NCBI GenBank assembly: GCA_027493935.1
Contig: JAOSJV010000012.1
Span: 1 to 64,000, forward strand
DNA: 64,000 nt
Direction: 5' to 3'
Origin: Burkholderiales bacterium
GTDB lineage: Bacteria; Pseudomonadota; Gammaproteobacteria; Burkholderiales; SG8-39
The first letter of the stretch is position 1, and each line of letters opens with the position of its first letter. Positions 58,644 to 64,000 of the stretch are shown one piece after another. The notes beneath the pieces were generated by a model, which was given only the letters and a program-made list of their open reading frames with translations, was not told the origin of the DNA and did no database searches. A program made the position numbers and the translations under genes.

Positions 58644-59915
58644 CCCCCTGTCCTGCACCTCACGCTGCACAGCATCGGCAACCGCCGTCTGACCGCGGCG
58701 CTGACCCTGGTCTCGATCGCGCTCAGCGTCGCGTTGCTCGTCGGCGTCGAGCGATTGCGCCACGACGCCCGCGCAAGCTTCGCCAGCACGATCGCCGGCA
58801 CCGACCTCGTGGTCGGCGCGCGCAGCGGGCCGGTGCAGCTGCTGCTCTACGCCGTCTTCCGCATCGGCAATCCGACCAACAACATCGGCTGGCAGAGCAT
58901 CGAGGCGCTGCGCGAGCACCCGGCGGTCAAGTGGGTGGTGCCGCTTTCCCTCGGCGACTCGCACCGCGGGTTCCGGGTGCTCGGCACCGACACCGGTTAC
59001 TTCGCGCACTACCGCTACGGCCGCGGCCGCGCGCTCGCGTTCGCCGCCGGCCGCGCGTTCAGCGGCACGCTCGACGGTGTGTTCGAGGCGGTGATCGGCG
59101 CCGAAGTGGCCGCGGCGCTCGGCTACGCGGTCGGCAGCCGGATCGTCGTCGCGCACGGCGCCGGCGCGGTGAGCTTCGCCGAGCACGAGGACAAACCCTT
59201 CTCCGTGGTCGGCGTGCTGGAGCGCACGGGCACGCCGGTAGATCGCACCGTGCACGTGAGCCTCGAGGCGATCGAGGCGATCCATCTCGACTGGAAGGGC
59301 GGCACCCCGGTGCCGGGCCTCGCGATCAAGCCCGAGGAAGTGCGCGAGTTCGATCTGCGCCCGCGGCAGGTGACCGCGGCCCTGGTGGGGCTCGAGTCGC
59401 GCGCGGCGGCGTTCCGGATGCAGCGCTTCGTCAACGAGTACCGCGCGGAGCCGCTGCTCGCCATCCTGCCCGGCGCAACGTTGCAGGAGCTCTGGGGCCT
59501 CGTCGGCATCGCCGAGCGGGCGCTGCTCGCGGTTTCGGCGCTGGTCGTGGCAGTCGGGCTCGGCGGCCTCGTCGCGGTCATGGTCGCAAGCCTCGGCGAG
59601 CGGCGCCGCGAGCTCGCGATCCTGCGCGCGCTCGGGGCGAGTCCGCGCGAGGTGTTCGCCTTGCTCGCAGCCGAGGCGCTCGCGCTCACGCTCGCCGGCT
59701 GCGCGCTCGGGCTCCTGCTGCTCTACGCGGCCATCGGAACGCTTTCGCCCTGGTTGGAGTCACAGTGGGGGCTTGCGCTGTCGCTCGCGCCGCCCGGCGC
59801 GCGCGAGGGGCTGCTGCTCGCGGCGGTGGTCGGCGCCGGGCTCCTCGCGAGCCTGGTGCCCGGCTGGCGGGCCTATCGCCTGTCCCTCGCGGACGGCCTG
59901 ACGATGAGGACTTGA
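58640..59915 (+). CDS. FtsX-like ABC permease (frameshift near start)
   Basis: Four-helix MacB/FtsX-type permease with a large periplasmic domain. First helix LTAALTLVSIALSVALLVGVERL, then FASTIAGTDLVVGARSGPVQLLLYAVFRIGNPTNNI, which is typical of the permease beside DUF2796 and DUF3299 genes. The three C-terminal helices begin at LVGIAERALLAVSALVVAVGLGGL, followed by ERRRELAILRALGASPREVF. An extra C in the run 58644-58648 breaks MTPVLHLTLHSIGN; corrected length 424 aa. Confidence 0.84.
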
Positions 59916-59917
59916 AC

Positions 59918-60526
59918 ATGACGGCAAGAACGTTCAGCGCGATGGCGCTGCTGCTGGCGATGGCCGTGCCCGCAGCGGCCCAGACCGGCGGCACGGCCGG
60001 CTACGCGGTTGGCGAGCCGATCGCGCCCGAGCGCAAGGAGGCGCCCAAGCTCAAGCCACCGCCGGCCGGGGTGCGCGACCTCGACTGGGACGACATGGTT
60101 CCGAAGGACTGGAACCCACGCGCCGCGATCGACAAGCTCGGCCTCGACCGGCTGGAGGACGGCGATCCGCGCGCCACGCTGATGCTCGAGAAGATCCGCG
60201 CCGATTGGGACCGCGCACCGGTGGTGAAGGCGCTCGACGGCGTCAAGGTACGCCTGCCCGGCTTCGTCGTGATGCTCGAAGGCGACGCAAAGGGTGTGTC
60301 CGAGTTCCTGCTGGTGCCCTACTTCGGCGCTTGCATCCACGTCCCGCCTCCGCCGTCCAACCAGGTGGTGCACGTTCTGCCGGCGAAGCGGGTGCCGGAG
60401 AAGCTCGCTTCGTACCCGGTGTGGGTGACCGGGACGATGCGCGCCGTCCAATCCGCGACGGCCATGGCCTCCGCCGGCTACCGCATCGAGGCGGCACAGG
60501 TCGAGGAGTATCCCTGGCGGCGGTAG
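59918..60526 (+). CDS. DUF3299 periplasmic protein
   Basis: A 202-aa secreted protein, signal peptide to about residue 22 (PAAAQT). The DUF3299 core is LPGFVVMLEGDAKGVSEFLLVPYFGACIHVPPPPSNQ, with a conserved cysteine and histidine (GACIHV), then YPVWVTGTM and AAQVEEYPW. It starts 2 bp after the permease stop and closes the operon. DUF3299 proteins regularly accompany ZrgA-type transporters; their role is not established. Confidence 0.83.
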   Translation: MTARTFSAMALLLAMAVPAAAQTGGTAGYAVGEPIAPERKEAPKLKPPPAGVRDLDWDDMVPKDWNPRAAIDKLGLDRLEDGDPRATLMLEKIRADWDRAPVVKALDGVKVRLPGFVVMLEGDAKGVSEFLLVPYFGACIHVPPPPSNQVVHVLPAKRVPEKLASYPVWVTGTMRAVQSATAMASAGYRIEAAQVEEYPWRR

Positions 60527-60597
60527 CGCGGCGCCGCGCCGCCGCCGGACGCGCGAGTGCCGCGCGCGCCGCCGGCGTTATCATCGCCCCGGCGAGC

Positions 60598-61387
60598 ATG
60601 ATGAACCCTTTCGAGTTCCGCGCCGGGCACGCCCCGCTCCTCGTGTCGATGCCACACACCGGCACGCACGTTCCCGAGGCGCTCGCGCGGCGCATGACGC
60701 CTGCGGCGCTTGCCCTGCCCGATACCGACTGGCATCTCGCGCGGTTGTACGATTTCCCTTGACGCGCTCGGTGCCTCGGTGCTGGTCGCGACCCATTCGC
60801 GCTACGTCGTCGACCTGAACCGGCCGCCCGACAACGCGAACCTCTATCCCGGCCAGGACAGCACGGGTCTGGTGCCGTTGGACACCTTCCATCGCGCGCC
60901 GATCTACGCGCCGGGCCAGGCGCCGGACGAGGCGGAGATCGCCGAGCGCGTCGCGGTGTACTGGCAGCCTTATCACGCGAAGCTCGGCGAGGAGCTTGAG
61001 CGGCTGCGGGCGCGGCATGGCCGCGCGCTGCTCTGGGACGCGCACTCGATCCTCTCGGTGGTGCCGCGCTTCTTCGCGGGCACGCTGCCCGACTTCAACC
61101 TGGGCACCGCCGACGGCCGCTCGTGCGGGCGCGGCGTCGGCGAGGCGCTGCTCGAGGTCGCCGGGCGCGCGGGTACCCACCGCGCGGTGCTGAACGGCCG
61201 GTTCAAGGGCGGCTACATCACGCGCCGCTACGGACACCCGGCAGAAGGCGTGCACGCCGTCCAGCTCGAGCTTTCCGAGGCGACCTACATGGAGGAGCGC
61301 CCGCCCTACCGCTGGCGCGACGACCTCGCCTCCGGCCTGCGCCCTTGCCTGCGCGCGATGCTCGAGCGCTTCGCGGAGATCGCGTGA
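60598..61387 (+). CDS. hutG: N-formylglutamate amidohydrolase (frameshift)
   Basis: Zinc-dependent enzyme releasing formate from N-formyl-L-glutamate, the last step of the five-step histidine pathway. LLVSMPHTGTHVPEAL carries the first metal ligand, DTDWHLARLYDFLDALGASVLVATHSRYVVDLNR the substrate-binding region, and WDAHSI another ligand. An extra C in CCC at 60756-60758 creates a premature TGA; corrected length 262 aa. ATGATG at 60598 gives two adjacent starts. The stop overlaps the hutF GTG (GTGA). Confidence 0.88.
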
Positions 61388-62757
61388 AGGTCTGGTACGC
61401 CGAGGACGCGCTGCTCCCCGAGGGCTGGGCGCGCCGCGTCGCGATCTCGATCGACGATCACGGCGACTTCGCCTCGGTGCGCACCGACGCAGACCCCGTC
61501 GGCGCCGAGCGCCTCAGGGGCCTGGCGCTACCCGGCATGGCCAACCTGCACTCGCACGCCTTCCAGCGCGCGATGGCCGGGCTCGCCGAGGTACGCGGTG
61601 CGCCGGACGACGATTTCTGGACGTGGCGCGAGCTGATGTACCGGTTCGTCGCGCGCATCACGCCCGAGCAGGCGCAGGCGATCGCGCGGCATCTGTACGT
61701 CGAGATGCTGCGCGAGGGCTACACCGCGGTGGCCGAGTTCCACTACGTGCACAACGACGCGGATGGCGCGCCGTACGCCGACCGCGCGGAACTCCTGCTG
61801 CGGCATCTGGCCGCCGCGCGCGAGGCGGGCATCGGCGTGACGCTGCCCCCCTCGCTCTACCGCTGGGCGAACTTCGGCGAGAAGCCGCTCGCGCCGCGCC
61901 AGCGGCGCTTCGCCACCGACGCCGCCGCGATCCTGGCGATGGTCGAGCGCGCGCACGCGGCCGCCGGCGGCGATCCCGACGTGCACGTCGGCGCCGCGCC
62001 GCACTCGCTGCGGGCGGCCGATCCGGCCTCGCTCGCCGAGCTCGTCGCCGGCCTCGAGACGATCGATCCGGACGCGCCGATCCACATCCACGTCGCCGAG
62101 CAGACCAAGGAGGTCGACGACTGCCTCGCGTGGAGCGGCATGCGCCCGGTCGAGTGGCTGCTCGCGAACTGCGCGGTCGACGCGCGCTGGTGCATCGTGC
62201 ACGCCACGCACATGGTCGCCGACGAGATCGCGGCGCTCGCGCGCAGCGGCGCGGTGGCCGGGCTGTGCCCGACGACCGAGGGCAATCTAGGCGACGGCAT
62301 CTTTCCGCTCGTCGACTACCGAGCGGCGGGCGGCCGCTACGGCATCGGCGGCGACAGCCACGTCTCGCGCAGCCCGGCCGAGGAGTTGCGTCTGCTCGAG
62401 TACGTACAGCGCCTCGCGCGGCGCCGGCGCAATCTCACCGCGGATGAAGCGTTGCCCGCCGTCGGCACGACGCTCTGGCGCGAGGCCGCGGCGGGCGGCG
62501 CGCTGGCGCTCGCACGGCCGATGGGCGCGATCGCCTCCGGCATGCGTGCCGATCTCGTCGTGCTCGACGCCGGGCATCCCGACCTCGCCGCGCGCGGCGG
62601 CGACGCGATCGCGAACGCGCTCGTCTTCTCCGGCGCCACGGGCCTCGTGCGCGACGTGATGGTGGGCGGGCGCTGGGCGGTACGCGAGGGCCGTCATCCG
62701 CTCGCGGACGGTGCCGCGCGCGACTACGCGCAGGCGCTCGCCGCGCTGCTCGCCTGA
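61384..62757 (+). CDS. hutF: Formimidoylglutamate deiminase
   Basis: A 457-aa amidohydrolase converting N-formimidoyl-L-glutamate to N-formyl-L-glutamate and ammonia. Metal site: NLHSHAFQRAMAG, IHVAEQTKEVDDC and the late Asp in GIGGDSHVSRSP. RWCIVHATHM contains the remaining histidine. GTG start fixed by the overlap with hutG. Supplies the deiminase branch as an alternative to the ureohydrolase at 52617. Length is normal for HutF. Confidence 0.93.
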   Translation: MKVWYAEDALLPEGWARRVAISIDDHGDFASVRTDADPVGAERLRGLALPGMANLHSHAFQRAMAGLAEVRGAPDDDFWTWRELMYRFVARITPEQAQAIARHLYVEMLREGYTAVAEFHYVHNDADGAPYADRAELLLRHLAAAREAGIGVTLPPSLYRWANFGEKPLAPRQRRFATDAAAILAMVERAHAAAGGDPDVHVGAAPHSLRAADPASLAELVAGLETIDPDAPIHIHVAEQTKEVDDCLAWSGMRPVEWLLANCAVDARWCIVHATHMVADEIAALARSGAVAGLCPTTEGNLGDGIFPLVDYRAAGGRYGIGGDSHVSRSPAEELRLLEYVQRLARRRRNLTADEALPAVGTTLWREAAAGGALALARPMGAIASGMRADLVVLDAGHPDLAARGGDAIANALVFSGATGLVRDVMVGGRWAVREGRHPLADGAARDYAQALAALLA

Positions 62758-62786
62758 GGAGTTGCGCCGAGGCTCGCGCGGAAGTC

Positions 62787-62994
62787 CCCTATGCCGCCCG
62801 GCTCGGGCTCGCGATGTGCGACCGAGGGCGTCGAAGCGAAGTCGCAGCGCGGGCTGCTACAGCGCCACGATTGCGATGATTGCCAGGAATTCCTCCTCGG
62901 CAAGCCGACGCCGACCGCGGCCTTCGACAAGCTGCTCGGCAGCCCGACCGGCGCCGCACCGGCGGCCCGCCAGCTGGCGACCGCGAGCGCCTGA
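62787..62994 (+). pseudogene. C-terminal remnant of an EAL-domain phosphodiesterase
   Basis: Residues TEGVEAKSQRGLLQRHDC, then DDCQEFLLGKPTPTAAFDKLLG, reproduce the last 45 residues of EAL domains (the EGVET...CD..QG(Y/F)LFG(K/R)P pattern). The helix RLGLAM just upstream is in another frame. Everything N-terminal, including the EAL motif, is absent. It lies between hutF and the FMN-binding regulator. A decayed c-di-GMP phosphodiesterase is the best reading. Confidence 0.6.
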
Positions 62995-63093
62995 GTCGCC
63001 CTGCGCGTGCACGCGCCGGCCGCAGTCTCGGTCATACTCCGATCGTTGCGTGCGTTGCCGGGGAACGGCGGCGCTGCGAAGGAGCACGCGAGC

Positions 63094-63735
63094 ATGTACC
63101 TGCCGAGCCATTTCACCGAGAGCCGCGTCCCGGTCATGCACGACCTCATGCGGGCGTACCCGCTCGCGGCGGTCGTCACGACCACTGCGGCCGGCCCCGC
63201 CGCCGACCACGTCCCGCTCGAGATCGATCCGGCGCCGGCGCCCTACGGCACGCTGCGCGGGCACGTCGCGCGCGCCAATCCGATGTGGCGCGAGCGCCTG
63301 CCGGCGACCCCCGTGCTCGCGATCTTCCAGGGACCGCAAGCCTACGTCTCGCCGTCGGCGTACGCGACCAAGCGCGAGACCGGCAGGGTTGTGCCGACCT
63401 GGAACTACGCGGTCGTCCATGCGCGCTGCACGCTGCGCGCGATAGGCGACCCGGCCTGGCTGCGCGGCCTGGTCGAGCGGCTTACCGCCCGCCACGAGTC
63501 GGATCGCAGCGCGCCATGGCAGGTCACTGACGCGCCGCCCGACTACGTCGATCAGCTGCTGCGCGCGATCGTCGGCCTGGAGCTCGTCGTCACGGAGCTC
63601 ACCGGCAAGTGGAAGGCGAGCCAGAACCGTCCGGCGCGCGACCGCGCGGGCGTGGTCGAGGACCTCAGCCGCCGGGGCGACGACAGCGCCGCCGCGATGG
63701 CGCGACTGGTGCAGGCCGCGGCGGACGAGCTCTGA
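63094..63735 (+). CDS. PaiB-like FMN-binding negative transcriptional regulator
   Basis: A 213-aa protein of the PaiB/FMN-binding split-barrel family. It begins MYLPSHFTESRVPVMHDLMRAYPLA, followed by DHVPLEID, ARANPMWRE, the family hallmark AIFQGPQAYVSPSAYATKRETGRVVPTWNYAVVHARC (in part), and GLELVVTELTGKWKASQNRP at the C-terminus. Probably binds FMN or haem; PaiB itself affects sporulation genes in Bacillus, but the function in proteobacteria is unclear. GAAGGAGCACGC is the ribosome-binding site. Confidence 0.87.
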   Translation: MYLPSHFTESRVPVMHDLMRAYPLAAVVTTTAAGPAADHVPLEIDPAPAPYGTLRGHVARANPMWRERLPATPVLAIFQGPQAYVSPSAYATKRETGRVVPTWNYAVVHARCTLRAIGDPAWLRGLVERLTARHESDRSAPWQVTDAPPDYVDQLLRAIVGLELVVTELTGKWKASQNRPARDRAGVVEDLSRRGDDSAAAMARLVQAAADEL

Positions 63736-63871
63736 GCCGTCGGGATTCGACGCGACCGCCGGCGGCACACCCCGCCGCGGAAGGGTTGGGGTCGCCCGCG
63801 GCCGCGGCCTGCGCGCCCCGAGCGCGCGGGAGATAATCCGCGGTTCCAACCACAGCCGAAGAGGTCGATCC

Positions 63872-64000
63872 ATGCAGATCCTTCAGCCGCCGGGCTGGGC
63901 CAAGCCCAAGGGCTACTCGAACGGCATCGTCGCGCGCGGTCGCATCGTGTTCGTCGCCGGGCAGACCGGCTGGAACCCGGCCCTGGAGAAGTTCGAAAGC
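63872..64000 (+). CDS. RidA/YjgF-family protein (partial)
   Basis: The first 43 residues of a Rid-superfamily protein, MQILQPPGWAKPKGYSNGI then VARGRIVFVAGQTGWNP, cut by the right window edge. GGYSNGI and VAGQTG are the family N-terminal strand and turn. GAAGAGGTCGATCC before ATG is the ribosome-binding site. It is distinct from the RidA-like gene at 42912. Confidence 0.75.
   Translation, partial: MQILQPPGWAKPKGYSNGIVARGRIVFVAGQTGWNPALEKFES

Overview
The window is very G+C-rich (third codon positions are almost all G or C) and densely packed. TRAP and Liv-type importers, small FMN- and molybdenum-dependent oxidoreductases, LysR/TetR/IclR regulators and ATGA/GTGA stop-start overlaps inside operons point to a heterotrophic Pseudomonadota, most likely a betaproteobacterium. 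This is an inference; there is no rRNA or other phylogenetic marker. I recognise no tRNA, rRNA, CRISPR array, transposase or phage gene. Some twenty otherwise well-conserved genes carry single-base indels, nearly all in or beside short G or C runs. This looks more like residual consensus error in a draft or metagenome assembly than decay, so these genes are annotated as whole CDSs with the breakpoints stated.

Layout. 1-2.4 kb: a Gld-type ABC exporter (auxiliary protein cut by the window edge, permease, ATPase). 2.5-3.3 kb: a glutathione transferase. 3.6-7.6 kb: hcrCAB, a 4-hydroxybenzoyl-CoA-reductase-type molybdenum enzyme whose FAD subunit has the extra [4Fe-4S] insertion. 7.8-8.7 kb: two small heat-shock proteins. 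9-13 kb: hydroxyacid-oxoacid transhydrogenase, a HAD protein, a 3-hydroxyacyl-CoA-dehydrogenase-like enzyme and a DapA-family aldolase/lyase. 13-17 kb: a LysR regulator divergent from a TRAP transporter. 17-23 kb: two tandem iorA paralogues plus iorB (arylpyruvate:ferredoxin oxidoreductase), ending with a tandem double-hotdog thioesterase. 24.6-33.3 kb: a MetE-like protein, a TetR regulator with paired operators, an acyl-CoA ligase and a complete Liv ABC importer. 33.6 kb: gentisate 1,2-dioxygenase. 35-43.8 kb: SDR, broken phosphodiesterase, diguanylate cyclase, recQ, epoxide hydrolase, orphan CoxL-like protein, RidA and VOC proteins.

44.1-62.8 kb is a histidine/imidazole catabolic region. 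From a 23-bp divergent centre at 51.8 kb, hutI-livKHMGF-hutU1 run left and iclR-ureohydrolase-hutU2-hutH run right. hutU2 is a canonical urocanase. hutU1 is translationally coupled to the importer and lacks the conserved cysteine and glycine-rich loop, so the locus probably handles an imidazole compound beyond L-histidine. A Zrg-like zinc ABC cluster (56.9-60.5 kb) separates this from N-formylglutamate amidohydrolase and hutF, so two alternative ends of histidine degradation are present.

Non-coding structure includes a roughly 145-bp element with CTATC termini and nested palindromes (two full copies, one possible short copy), a REP-like palindrome family of which one member lies in frame inside the acyl-CoA ligase, and a perfect 428-bp direct repeat joining the 3' ends of the two iorA genes.
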